DNA of 9,522 nucleotides from Desulfobacterales bacterium (GTDB lineage Bacteria > Desulfobacterota > Desulfobacteria > Desulfobacterales > ETH-SRB1). Numbering within the stretch: the stretch's first letter is position 1; each line of letters opens with the position of its first letter. The stretch covers positions 1-9,522 of the forward strand of contig JASEIZ010000069.1 in assembly GCA_030017395.1 (NCBI GenBank), written 5' to 3'. The translations under genes and the position numbers were made by a program. A model generated the notes under the pieces. The model was not told the DNA's origin. It was given only the letters and a program-made list of their open reading frames with translations, and made no database searches. Below are positions 1 to 7,348 of this stretch, one piece after another.

Positions 1-475
1 CTACTCCGATTACAGACCCCAGATCTTCGAACTGAGTTCCTCTTTCTTTCCGTTCCAGCGCCCGACGATACATTTGTGCTGCCACCAGACCTTTCTCGCG
101 TTTAGATTCCCTTTCAACACAGATTGAAAGAGGGCATCTGACCATCACCTCTATAAACCGTTTGATCTTTTTTCTCGCTGTTTCCCTATATGATCGCTTA
201 TGGGCGGTCGCATCTATGATTATATTGTTTCCGTTTTGTACACGTTCTGTTACAAAATCAACCAGTTTTTCATAAACAAAATCACGTTCTTTGTCCGTAT
301 ATTCAGGATTTCGGACATACTGCTTTCGTATAGTATCCATCTCAACCCGTTCGCATATTGTCCCATTATTGGCCAACATATCAAAAACAAGTTGCGACAG
401 CCTGCTTTTTCCGGAGCCCGGAAGTCCTGTAAACCAGACAGCCCATCCTCTATTCGAGGTATCGGTTGATTTCAT
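1..475 (-). CDS. APS-kinase-like P-loop kinase (partial, 3' end outside window)
   Basis: A reading frame on the minus strand starts at the ATG at 475-473 and is still open at the left edge, giving 158 residues. The N-terminus WAVWFTGLPGSGKS holds a Walker A loop (residues 17-24) in the style of adenylylsulfate kinases (CysC) and related small-molecule kinases. A lid-like basic stretch (CVERESKREKG) follows near residues 119-129. The usual APS-kinase DGDNVR motif is replaced by EMDTIRKQY and the later TAFISPF-type motif by IIDATAHKRSYR, so the substrate may not be adenylylsulfate. The start lies inside the last codons of the upstream phosphotransferase (26-nt overlap), which suggests translational coupling and a joint function. 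Seen: P-loop, frame and overlap. Family placement is from recall; the exact substrate is unknown. It could equally be labelled an AAA or gluconate-kinase-like protein. Confidence 0.8.
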   Translation of the reverse strand, partial: MKSTDTSNRGWAVWFTGLPGSGKSRLSQLVFDMLANNGTICERVEMDTIRKQYVRNPEYTDKERDFVYEKLVDFVTERVQNGNNIIIDATAHKRSYRETARKKIKRFIEVMVRCPLSICVERESKREKGLVAAQMYRRALERKERGTQFEDLGSVIGV

Positions 476-1532
476 TTATATTCACTGTTTCTGTCGCCAA
501 AATGTTTCTTGTAAAGTTAAAAAGCTTTTTGCGTATATCTGCGGGATGATTCGGATACCATTCAGGGGAAGCTATTACAAGACATCTGAAAGCATAAAAA
601 GGTTGTATGACTTTAAAGATTTCCTGATCTTTTGTCTTTTCCAAATAGGTGGTCATAAAAATATCGTGCAGTTTTTTGTAGTGACCATCTAATCTGCCAT
701 GCTTTAAGAGAGAATAGAGCAGATAATTTATACTCAATGTGGAAACATCATCTGCTGCCTCTCCGTATTCTCCTCTGCTTCTGTCAAATGTAGAAAAATC
801 TGTCCCTTTTCTAAATTTTATATTCCATGGGTGAAAATCTCCATGTTCACGGCAAAGGCGATGGGTATACTGTTTTAGCTTCCAGCGCCATTCAACACAA
901 AGCTTTTCAATATCACAAAAAGCAGTGCCTGGAAAAAAATCATAATTTTTTGGATATCCATCTATAATACCCATTATGCATTCGCCATGCCCGATAAGCT
1001 CTCTGATTTTTCTTGTATAAAGATCCGGTTCATCTTTTTTTTCGCTGTGAATCTCTGCCAGATACTCGCCAAGTGCTCTTGCTCTTTCCATATCAAGATC
1101 CGTTAAAGGCTCATTTTTAAGGCGTTTTAAATCCAAATAATAATCGGTCCCCTCGACCTTTTCTGTCAGCAGAAAATAGATGTTTGCATCACGAACAGAA
1201 CGAGCCAATCCTTCGGGGTTGAAATATCCGATATCAAGGGGATGAGCATGTTTAGGAAGGCGCTGGCCGGCATCATACTGAAACATCAAAACATTAGCCC
1301 GATCCCACAGATACTGGTGGCCGTATTTATCCTTTCGCATTGTAGAAAATACTACCGATTTGTCTTGGCCTTCTTTACTAAAGGTAACCAGAAATGTGTC
1401 GCCATATCCTAACTTTTTTATTGTATCAGCAAAGGTCCCAAGCTTTTTGACTCTAAGAATTTCAAGTTTTCCGCCAAAACGTTCTTCAAGGTATTTCTTT
1501 AGCGATTCGAGCTTAATAGGTATTGTTTCCAT
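450..1532 (-). CDS. APH-fold phosphotransferase (aminoglycoside phosphotransferase / kinase-like)
   Basis: The protein has 360 residues. It shows the Brenner motif HGDFHPWN at residues 220-227, with D222 as the expected catalytic base and N227 as a metal ligand. It is followed by FDRSRGEYGEAADD (about 239-252), where D240 fits the second metal-binding Asp of the aminoglycoside/choline/homoserine kinase fold. The N-terminal lobe (about 20-125) is weakly conserved. No signal peptide or membrane segment is seen, so it should be cytosolic. The start at 1532 is supported by AAGGA at 1546-1542, nine bases upstream. The stop overlaps the start of the APS-kinase-like gene by 26 nt. Some bacteria carry one fused protein with an APH domain and a P-loop kinase domain (COG2187/COG0645 type); this pair looks like a split or parallel version of that arrangement. 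Antibiotic resistance is not implied; a sugar, amino alcohol or similar small molecule is more likely. The substrate is unknown. Confidence 0.85.
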   Translation of the reverse strand: METIPIKLESLKKYLEERFGGKLEILRVKKLGTFADTIKKLGYGDTFLVTFSKEGQDKSVVFSTMRKDKYGHQYLWDRANVLMFQYDAGQRLPKHAHPLDIGYFNPEGLARSVRDANIYFLLTEKVEGTDYYLDLKRLKNEPLTDLDMERARALGEYLAEIHSEKKDEPDLYTRKIRELIGHGECIMGIIDGYPKNYDFFPGTAFCDIEKLCVEWRWKLKQYTHRLCREHGDFHPWNIKFRKGTDFSTFDRSRGEYGEAADDVSTLSINYLLYSLLKHGRLDGHYKKLHDIFMTTYLEKTKDQEIFKVIQPFYAFRCLVIASPEWYPNHPADIRKKLFNFTRNILATETVNINEINRYLE

Positions 1533-1573
1533 TGTTTTCTTTCCTTACCAAAGCATTAAAGCCGGCCAACTTA

Positions 1574-1729
1574 TTAATAATAATCACAGCTCACCATTCT
1601 GGCAAGCTCTTTGCCGGATTCGAACACGGCTAATTCATTCTCTTCCATAACATATTGAAACAACATTGATGATCTCGTAAAAAGTCTTGAAATCGTCATG
1701 CCGGACTTGATCCGGCATCCAGAACGCAT
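1574..1729 (-). pseudogene. short ORF fusing MITE sequence to an unrecognised tail
   Basis: On the minus strand an open frame of 51 codons begins with an ATG inside the MITE (1729-1727). It reads through the MITE end as SGMTISRLFT and continues into unique DNA as MLFQYVMEENELAVFESG up to TAA at 1576-1574. The non-MITE part (about 30 residues, possible internal start at 1666) reads like protein but I recognise no family, and there is no convincing ribosome binding site. It may be the 3' remnant of a gene cut by the MITE, or chance. The same MITE frame also runs into a gene tail at the second MITE copy (8002-8036). Confidence 0.25.
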
Positions 1730-1802
1730 TGAATTTACTGGATTCCGGCTTTCGCCGGAATGACGGAAAAGAGAACTTTTCGACTTTTTACGAGTTCATC
1801 AG
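1666..1802. mobile_element. 137-bp MITE-like element, copy 1
   Basis: The element is bounded by imperfect terminal inverted repeats of 21 bp. The left end is TTGATGATCTCGTAAAAAGTC and the right end is its near reverse complement at 1782-1802, with the core CTCGTAAAAAGTC exact on both sides. Inside are two perfect 8-bp hairpins: ATGCCGGA/TCCGGCAT at 1698-1718 and ATTCCGGC/GCCGGAAT at 1742-1761. A nearly identical copy of the same length is at 8037-8173 and an inverted partial copy is at 9469-9522. There is no transposase gene, so it would be moved in trans. It lies upstream of the phosphotransferase gene and may act as a transcription terminator or insulator there. Target duplications are not clear. 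Confidence 0.85.
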
Positions 1803-2010
1803 CTTTGCTTGAGACAATATTTTTAATATAGTGTTGTTTCCCAAATTTATACTCCACCTTGACGTTGCCGTGCGGGTTCAAATTGAAAAAAGGCGGTATG
1901 CCTGAAGCGAATTAATCGCAAAAATATCATATTGCACAACAATCGTAATATGTAAAGTTTGTTGCGCAGGTATTGCAATAAAACAACATCTTGTGTTATA
2001 GAAAACCAGG
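1803..2010. other. intergenic stretch without a recognisable gene
   Basis: This stretch lies between MITE copy 1 and the palindromic element. It is AT-rich, holds only shadow frames, and I see no RNA gene or clear hairpin. It probably contains the promoter of the PfkB kinase gene, but I could not pick a convincing -35/-10 pair. Confidence 0.5.
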
Positions 2011-2062
2011 TTGAAGCTCCCCGCCGCAAGCAGCGGGGAATGCGCTCGCTTTTGCGGTTCAA
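2011..2062 (+). repeat. short palindromic element, copy A (TTGAA...TTCAA)
   Basis: The 52-bp unit starts with TTGAAGCTCCCCGCCGCAAG and ends with GCGGTTCAA. It holds a hairpin CCCCGC (2019-2024) / GCGGGG (2033-2038) with an 8-nt loop. Positions 2019-2050 are identical to 8777-8808 inside the response-regulator gene, and 2011-2040 are identical to 8701-8730. In the frame of the downstream kinase it would read EAPRRKQRGM, the same peptide register (APRRKQRG) as in the regulator insertion. Here it sits in the untranslated leader because the true start is at 2154. Confidence 0.8.
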
Positions 2063-2108
2063 GTGGCATGTAGTGAAGGAGAAGAACCGAATTTTAATAC
2101 CCAACCTG

Positions 2109-2129
2109 TCCGCTTGCGACGGGGAGCTT
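2109..2129 (-). repeat. partial inverted copy of the palindromic element
   Basis: Read on the minus strand this is AAGCTCCCCGTCGCAAGCGG, which matches the first part of the palindromic element (AAGCTCCCCGCCGCAAGCAG) with two substitutions. Together with copy A it forms an inverted pair about 100 bp wide just before the kinase start. A transcript could fold the leader into a large hairpin, but that is inference. Confidence 0.6.
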
Positions 2130-2140
2130 TATATCTTAAC

Positions 2141-2146
2141 AAGGAG
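2141..2146 (+). promoter_or_regulatory. ribosome binding site of the PfkB kinase gene
   Basis: AAGGAG lies seven bases before the ATG at 2154. It decides the start: the frame is open back to 1959, but the extra 65 codons cross the palindromic element and do not resemble a PfkB N-terminus, whereas MKIFTSGSLAYDYI does. Confidence 0.85.
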
Positions 2147-2153
2147 CCGCTGC

Positions 2154-3077
2154 ATGAAAATATTTACCTCGGGATCCCTGGCTTATGATTATATAATGGC
2201 TTTTCCAGGAAAATTTGAGGATCATATATTGCCTGAGAAAATACATATTATAAATGTATGTTTTACAGTTAATGGCTTTACCGAAAAATTTGGAGGCACG
2301 GCAGGAAATATTGCTTATAGTCTTTCCCTGTTAGGAGAAAAACCACTGATCTTAGCGACTGCTGGTAAAGATTTTGACGACTATGAAACATGGTTGCGTC
2401 AACACAACCTTTCAACCGAAGGAATTCGGAAGATTCAGGAAGAATTCACTGCAGGCGCTTATATTACAACAGACAAATCAGATAATCAGATTACAGGTTT
2501 TAACCCTGGAGCGATGAAATATCCCTCACTCTATAATTTTGACGGAATTAATCAGGAAAAGGCGATTGCAATTATAGCTCCTGGCAACATCGAAGACATG
2601 ATAAGCTACAGCCGCACTTACAAAAAATACAGCGTGCCGTATATCTTTGACCCCGGCCAGACTATTCCAGCATTGTCAGGAAACCAGATGATAGATATAA
2701 TTACTGGCTCCGAAATGTTAATATCAAATGACTATGAGCTGGAACTGATAAAAAAATCTACTAAACTTGAAAGTTCAGATCTCCTTAAAATGACAAAGTG
2801 TATTATTACAACCCTGGGAGAAAACGGTTCAACAGTCTATTTTCATGGCCAGGAAACAAAAATACCATCGGCAAAAGCAAACATTTTATCCGACCCGACA
2901 GGTGCGGGCGATGCCTACCGTGCGGGAATGATTAAGGGTATGGTAACTGGAAAAGATCTGATAACTTCCGCAAAGATGGGAGCAACGTGCGCCAGTTTTT
3001 CGGTCGAGCACCACGGCACCCAGGAACACAAGTTCACGCAGGAAGATTTCCGGAGCCGTTATAAAACCAACTTTTAA
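2154..3077 (+). CDS. PfkB-family carbohydrate/nucleoside kinase
   Basis: The protein has 307 residues from the chosen start, the normal size of the ribokinase/PfkB superfamily. The N-terminus MKIFTSGSLAYDYI fits the first beta strand and substrate Asp region. FGGTAGNIAYSLSLLG (about 46-61) is the N-terminal PfkB signature. DPTGAGDAYRAG (237-248) is the C-terminal signature, with the anion-hole glycines and catalytic base D243. ITTLGENGS (about 208-216) fits the nucleotide-binding part. Such enzymes phosphorylate a sugar or nucleoside hydroxyl with ATP in the cytosol. The sequence resembles adenosine/nucleoside-kinase-like members in archaea and Desulfobacterota, but the substrate cannot be read from sequence. 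It is divergent from the phosphotransferase gene and convergent with the histidine kinase gene, with only 16 nt between the stops and no clear terminator there. Confidence 0.9.
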   Translation: MKIFTSGSLAYDYIMAFPGKFEDHILPEKIHIINVCFTVNGFTEKFGGTAGNIAYSLSLLGEKPLILATAGKDFDDYETWLRQHNLSTEGIRKIQEEFTAGAYITTDKSDNQITGFNPGAMKYPSLYNFDGINQEKAIAIIAPGNIEDMISYSRTYKKYSVPYIFDPGQTIPALSGNQMIDIITGSEMLISNDYELELIKKSTKLESSDLLKMTKCIITTLGENGSTVYFHGQETKIPSAKANILSDPTGAGDAYRAGMIKGMVTGKDLITSAKMGATCASFSVEHHGTQEHKFTQEDFRSRYKTNF

Positions 3078-3093
3078 ATAAGCTTAAAAGGGA

Positions 3094-5286
3094 TTAATAT
3101 TCCATTGCAGGCAGTGTTACCACAAATCGCGCGCCTTGGCCATCAGAGTGTTTAAGTATTAACTCGCCGCCGTGTTTCTGTATAATTTCGTGGCAAATGT
3201 ATAATCCAAGACCTGTTCCCTTGCCCACCTCCTTTGTAGTAAAAAACGGCTTAAATATATCCTGTCGATGAGATTTTGAAATGCCCGGACCGTTATCCTC
3301 GCACTCAAAAACAACCTGCTTTGTATCATTATCAAAGCGGGTTGTAAGCGATATTAAACCTTTTTTTCCTTCAACAGCCTGGATTCCATTTTTAATAATA
3401 TTCATTGCCACCTGGCCTAAATTGGCAAAATTTCCCCGGACATCCGGCAAATCCCGGTCGTAATTTTCAACTATTTCTATATCGCGTTCCTTATACTGAT
3501 TATACAGTATCCTTAAAGCATCCTGTATTACAGAATTTAGACTGACAGCTTCTTCATATGTTTGGGTCTGCCTGGAGAGACCCAAAAGGCTTGCAACTAT
3601 CGACCTTGCTCTGCCCAGCTCTTTGTCTGCAAACCTGAGATCATCTATCATATCCTCATCCAAAAGTGCGTTGTGATTCGATTGAGACAGATCCTCTATT
3701 GTGGATTGTATAAGGCTTGTAACACTTGCAAGCGGATTGTTCAGCTCATGAGCGGTCCCTGCCACAAGCTGTCCGATTGCGGCAAGGCTTTCAGAACGTA
3801 TCAATTGTTCCTGTGTCCGTTCTTTTTCAGACAGAGCCTCTTGAAGAGCAAAAGTTCTTTCTTTAACCTTTTTTTCAAGGTTTTTGTTGAGATCATCAAT
3901 CAGTTTGTAAGACCGCGCATTTTCAACTGCCAGAGCACACTGGCTGGCAAGTGTTTCAAAAAGATCCATGTCCTCAGGTGTAAAAAGATCTCCGGAAAGC
4001 TTTTCACCAAGCACAATAAAACCGTTTAATCTTTTTTCGAAAATCATTGGAAAAATTATCTGGGCATATAGCCTGTCCATATCTGAATGCACATCCAGGA
4101 TACCGGGTTCGCCCGTTTTCTGTAAAAGTTTTTTTCTTATAATCGGCTGTTTTTCCCTCTTAACATATTGAATAATAGAATCATTATCGGCCATTGATAT
4201 GGAACTTACGGAATCGCAATATTTCCCCCGAGCCGCAAAATGTTTGCAGCCGGATCCCGATAAATCGCATAAAAACAAGCCACCGTAGTCAACTTTCATT
4301 ACATTTACAACCATATCCATAAGAAGTTTGGCAATTTCATCAAGATCGAGAACAGAAGCTATCATCCGGCTTACATCTTTAATTGTTTTTTGATAATCAT
4401 ACTTTCCTTTTGAAAAGAGGTTATCTATCAGCTCCTGTACTTTTGCTTTTAGAGGCCCGATTGCAAAGGCAATCAAAAGAAAAAAGATAAGATGGAAAAA
4501 TATTGAATCGGAAAAGTTAAAATCCGTAAAAAGCCTGTTCGCGAAAAGGATAATAAGTGCATATATGAAGGTAAGCAGCGCTGTTATCAGCGAGTAAACC
4601 AGGCTCTTTTTGATAAGTATCCCCATGTCGAGCAGATCATGCTTAAAAAGGCCTGTTGCAAAAACAACAAGAGGAATAAAGCTAAAACAGCCCGGAGGAT
4701 ATACTGAATATCCCAGGATCGGAAGAACGTTCAGCCCGTTCATAACCCCCATGACTCCAAATCCGGCAAAAACATATTTCAGCCTGTTTTTTTGAATGTT
4801 GCTTTTTTCATTGCGGATTGCCTGGTAGATAAGAGTAAGAACAATCATTGTTACACACAGGCTGCCGATCCCGAAAAGAGGATAAAGAACGCCGCCTTTT
4901 GCAAAAAAACCAAATGAATGTTTTTGCATGGACTCGATATAAAGCGGTGTGGGAATAAACCACATAAGGATAAAGGCAGAAGCATATGCGAGCCTGATAA
5001 GCCAGATTTTACCGGAAATGTTAAGGTATGAGTGGAAAAAGTGGATATATATGGGGAAACTATAAATTATAAAAAAATGATCTATGCGGCTGATTGTCAG
5101 CGCCAGGCCGGTGGATTTCACATTAAACGCAAACAATATGTCTATATAGAGGAAAGAACCGAGTATGCATAGAATAAAAAACAGGATGTTTATTTTTGTT
5201 CCGCGCCCACGTATAATGGTTAAAAGAGCCAGCCCTAAAAAACAGCACAATGTCAAAAAAGGAGGAATGTTAATAAACAGGTTCAT
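3094..5286 (-). CDS. membrane sensor histidine kinase (multi-TM, GAF, HisKA, HATPase)
   Basis: The protein has 730 residues. Residues 1-280 hold about eight to nine hydrophobic segments (near 8-26, 33-53, 67-87, 94-114, 133-155, 170-192, 200-214, 230-249, 262-279), like the N-terminal 7TM/PrsK-type sensor module. A GAF-like domain covers about 300-458, and a charged coiled coil about 462-495. The H-box is AAIGQLVAGTAHELNNPLAS with phospho-acceptor H513. The ATPase shows the N-box (NLGQVAMNIIKNGIQA, 622-637), G1 (DNGPGIS, 664-670), an F-box (FKPFFTTKE) and G2 (GKGTGLGL, 688-695). All key residues are present, so it should be an active kinase. There is no receiver domain, so it needs a separate response regulator. 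Its ATG overlaps the recN stop (ATGA), which points to one operon. The ligand is unknown. Confidence 0.92.
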   Translation of the reverse strand: MNLFINIPPFLTLCCFLGLALLTIIRGRGTKINILFFILCILGSFLYIDILFAFNVKSTGLALTISRIDHFFIIYSFPIYIHFFHSYLNISGKIWLIRLAYASAFILMWFIPTPLYIESMQKHSFGFFAKGGVLYPLFGIGSLCVTMIVLTLIYQAIRNEKSNIQKNRLKYVFAGFGVMGVMNGLNVLPILGYSVYPPGCFSFIPLVVFATGLFKHDLLDMGILIKKSLVYSLITALLTFIYALIILFANRLFTDFNFSDSIFFHLIFFLLIAFAIGPLKAKVQELIDNLFSKGKYDYQKTIKDVSRMIASVLDLDEIAKLLMDMVVNVMKVDYGGLFLCDLSGSGCKHFAARGKYCDSVSSISMADNDSIIQYVKREKQPIIRKKLLQKTGEPGILDVHSDMDRLYAQIIFPMIFEKRLNGFIVLGEKLSGDLFTPEDMDLFETLASQCALAVENARSYKLIDDLNKNLEKKVKERTFALQEALSEKERTQEQLIRSESLAAIGQLVAGTAHELNNPLASVTSLIQSTIEDLSQSNHNALLDEDMIDDLRFADKELGRARSIVASLLGLSRQTQTYEEAVSLNSVIQDALRILYNQYKERDIEIVENYDRDLPDVRGNFANLGQVAMNIIKNGIQAVEGKKGLISLTTRFDNDTKQVVFECEDNGPGISKSHRQDIFKPFFTTKEVGKGTGLGLYICHEIIQKHGGELILKHSDGQGARFVVTLPAMEY

Positions 5287-7016
5287 TTGTCGCTTTGTTT
5301 GTCTAATGGCCGGGTTACGGCTTTATCAAGCATTTCATACGCATGGTCAAGAGTAGCCTTGGTAATTTTCACTCCGCCCAACATTCTGGCTATTTCTTTG
5401 ACCCTCTCTTTGTCATCAAGCGGTGTTATGCCGATTATGGTTCTTCCGTGAGATACATGTTTTGAAATCCTGAAATGGTAGTTTCCGAATTTTGCAATCT
5501 GTGGCAAGTGGGTTATGCAGATTACCTGATGATAACGAGCAAGGGAAGATAGTTTTTCTCCCACGACTTCGGCCACGCTTCCCCCGATACCCGCATCGAC
5601 CTCGTCAAAAATAATGGTTTCAACCGATTCCGTCTTGGCCAGAATGGCCTTTAAGGCAAGCACAACCCTTGAAAGTTCGCCTCCGGAGACAATGCTTGAA
5701 AGCGGCTTTAAAGCCTCGCCGACATTCGGCGCTATCATGAATGTAGCCCTGTCTATTCCGGTTTCACTTATAGACTTATTATCACAGGTAAGATATGAAT
5801 TAATACTTTCCTCTGTCGGTATAGATTGAAGTGATATTTTAAATTTTGTTTGAAACATCTCAAGCGTGGACAGCTCCTTTTCCACTTTTTTAGCCAGAAT
5901 ATCAGATGCCTGTTTTCTTTTTTTTGAAAGATCTTCTGCAGAGCGCGTTAATTTGGCGTGCAAAGCATCCAGCTTTGATTCTGTCTCAGCTATCTTTTCA
6001 GATATATTTGCTGTTTTCGAAAGCTCCTGATCTATTGACTCAAGACAAGTAAAAATTGCATCGAGCGATCCTCCGTACTTCCTCTTTAACTTATGAAGGA
6101 CGTCGAGACGCTCTTCAATTTTTTCAAGAAGCCCTTCATCCACTTCTACGTTTTTTTGATACTTTCTAAGCTCTTCGGCAATATCCTCCAGGTTGAATAT
6201 TGATTTGGTTAGTCCTTTTGCCTGCTCAGTAAGCACGGGATCGATCAGGCTCGCCTTTTCAAGCCTCTTTCTTACTTCTACAATGCGTTCTACTATCGCT
6301 CCCTGTGCGCTGTAAAGATCTTCAATGCTGCCATTAACTGCCTGATAAAGTGCCTCCCCGTTTTTAAGCCGGATCTTTTTCTGTTCCAGAACCTTATCTT
6401 CATCCGGACTTATAGAAGCATCAATTATCTCTTTTTTCTGAAATTCAAGCAGCTTGATATGTTGATCCTGCTGATCTCCGATAGACTTAAGTTCCTGCAA
6501 CATTTTTATCGCCGGTACTATTTCATGATAATACCTGTAAACCTCGGCTCGCTGAGACATTAAACCACTGAACTGGTCGAGTATTAAAAGATGCTGATCC
6601 TCTTTTAAAAGCCCTTGATGAGCATGTTGGCCTGATATGCTGGCTAAGTTTTCTGTTATTGAATTCAGCATCTGTATGGTGGAAAGACAGCCGTTTATAT
6701 ATATTTTGTGTCTGGCTTCGCGGGAAATAATTCTTCTAATTACAAGTTCTTCAGATTCATCAAAACCTTTTTCTTTCATGATTTTGGCAAGTCTGCTTTT
6801 AGGTGTAATTTGAAATAATGCTTCGAGCTCCGCTTCCTCAAATCCTGTACGGATTAACCTTGATGTTGCCTTGCTGCCAAGCACCAGATTTATCGCATTT
6901 ACTATAATAGATTTGCCTGCGCCTGTTTCACCGCTTAATATGCTAAGCCCGTCTGAAAAACTTATATTAAGCTTGTCTATTATAGTAAAATTTTTTATGG
7001 AAAGCTCTCGAAGCAT
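5283..7016 (-). CDS. recN: DNA repair protein RecN
   Basis: The protein has 577 residues, close to the usual RecN length (about 550-570). RecN is an SMC-like ATPase that acts early in recombinational repair of double-strand breaks. Seen in order: N-terminal LRELSIKNFTIIDKL, Walker A GETGAGKS (29-36), the RecN-typical ISGQHAHQGLL (about 127-137), a long central coiled-coil region (about 150-390), the ABC signature SGGELSR (434-440), Walker B with DE at 461-462 (IIFDEVDAGIGG), and an H-loop ITHLPQIA (491-498). All ATPase motifs are intact. The start at 7016 gives the canonical N-terminus, although the ribosome binding site is weak. The stop overlaps the histidine kinase start by 4 nt. I saw no clear LexA box upstream, so SOS control cannot be shown. 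Confidence 0.97.
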   Translation of the reverse strand: MLRELSIKNFTIIDKLNISFSDGLSILSGETGAGKSIIVNAINLVLGSKATSRLIRTGFEEAELEALFQITPKSRLAKIMKEKGFDESEELVIRRIISREARHKIYINGCLSTIQMLNSITENLASISGQHAHQGLLKEDQHLLILDQFSGLMSQRAEVYRYYHEIVPAIKMLQELKSIGDQQDQHIKLLEFQKKEIIDASISPDEDKVLEQKKIRLKNGEALYQAVNGSIEDLYSAQGAIVERIVEVRKRLEKASLIDPVLTEQAKGLTKSIFNLEDIAEELRKYQKNVEVDEGLLEKIEERLDVLHKLKRKYGGSLDAIFTCLESIDQELSKTANISEKIAETESKLDALHAKLTRSAEDLSKKRKQASDILAKKVEKELSTLEMFQTKFKISLQSIPTEESINSYLTCDNKSISETGIDRATFMIAPNVGEALKPLSSIVSGGELSRVVLALKAILAKTESVETIIFDEVDAGIGGSVAEVVGEKLSSLARYHQVICITHLPQIAKFGNYHFRISKHVSHGRTIIGITPLDDKERVKEIARMLGGVKITKATLDHAYEMLDKAVTRPLDKQSDK

Positions 7017-7132
7017 ATTCCGGATATTTAATCATTTGATCGAGTTAGCGCTATTCGGGCCTCACAAAAGAGGAAGTCCCATCTGCTCATTATGTATAAA
7101 GTCGGTCTGTTGTTGCCGCAGTAAGCGTGTTA
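7017..7132. other. recN leader / likely promoter region
   Basis: About 115 bp separate the recN start from the element remnant at 7133. On the minus strand a TATACATAATGA stretch near 7101-7090 could be a -10 region, but no good -35 box or LexA site is evident. A weak CCTC/GAGG hairpin lies near 7061-7074. No gene is seen. Confidence 0.3.
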
Positions 7133-7148
7133 TCGCTGTTCAGTTCAA
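7133..7148 (+). repeat. end fragment of the palindromic element
   Basis: TCGCTGTTCAGTTCAA is an exact 16-nt match to the right end of the palindromic insertion in the response-regulator gene (8804-8819). No GC-rich hairpin is beside it, so it is a remnant. It abuts and terminates the WD40 fragment. Confidence 0.6.
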
Positions 7149-7277
7149 ATAGTTGGCCCCATTTGCTGAGGCATTGAAATAGCCATCAGGGGTAAGAAAC
7201 ACCCATTCTTTATTATCATATGTAGCAAATTTAGCTAAAATTTCTCCTTTTTGTATATTCCATAAACAAAGTACCAT
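7140..7277 (-). pseudogene. fragment of a WD40-repeat protein C-terminal region
   Basis: A 45-codon frame on the minus strand reads LCLWNIQKGEILAKF, then YDNKEWVFLTPDGYFNAS, then ANGANYLN and a stop. The LWNI part is the end of a WD40 blade. The WVFLTPDGYFNAS part is a segment I recall after the WD40 array in large bacterial WD40 proteins, including caspase-associated ones. The upstream frame is blocked by TAA just before the ATG, and the downstream end is cut by the palindromic-element remnant at 7133-7148. It is therefore only a broken piece with no expected function. The family name is from recall. Confidence 0.55.
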
Positions 7278-7348
7278 TCCAATTTAATAAATATAATTAT
7301 AACATAAATCCATAATTTTAAACGTTCTAAATCGTCATTTATTATTCA

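Noticed and set aside
450..1532. Antibiotic resistance gene (aminoglycoside phosphotransferase)
   Set aside because: Only the general fold motifs match; the overlap with a metabolic-type kinase points to another small-molecule substrate.
1612..1631. tRNA-like T-arm (GATTCGAAC with flanking GCC/GGC)
   Set aside because: No acceptor stem, anticodon arm or D-arm can be drawn around it on either strand.
1847..2104. Minus-strand ORF of 85 codons, and a nested 63-codon ORF
   Set aside because: No protein-like pattern and no ribosome binding site; it covers the repeat in antisense and looks like a chance frame.
1959..2153. Upstream extension of the PfkB kinase by 65 codons
   Set aside because: It crosses the palindromic element and lacks a ribosome binding site, while AAGGAG at 2141 and a canonical N-terminus support the ATG at 2154.
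3078..3093. Bidirectional terminator between the convergent genes
   Set aside because: Only 16 nt are present and no stem-loop can be formed there.
7017..7139. A further attC after the WD40 fragment (CGATAACACGC as an R'' box)
   Set aside because: No matching R' box or pairing arms were found downstream on the same strand.
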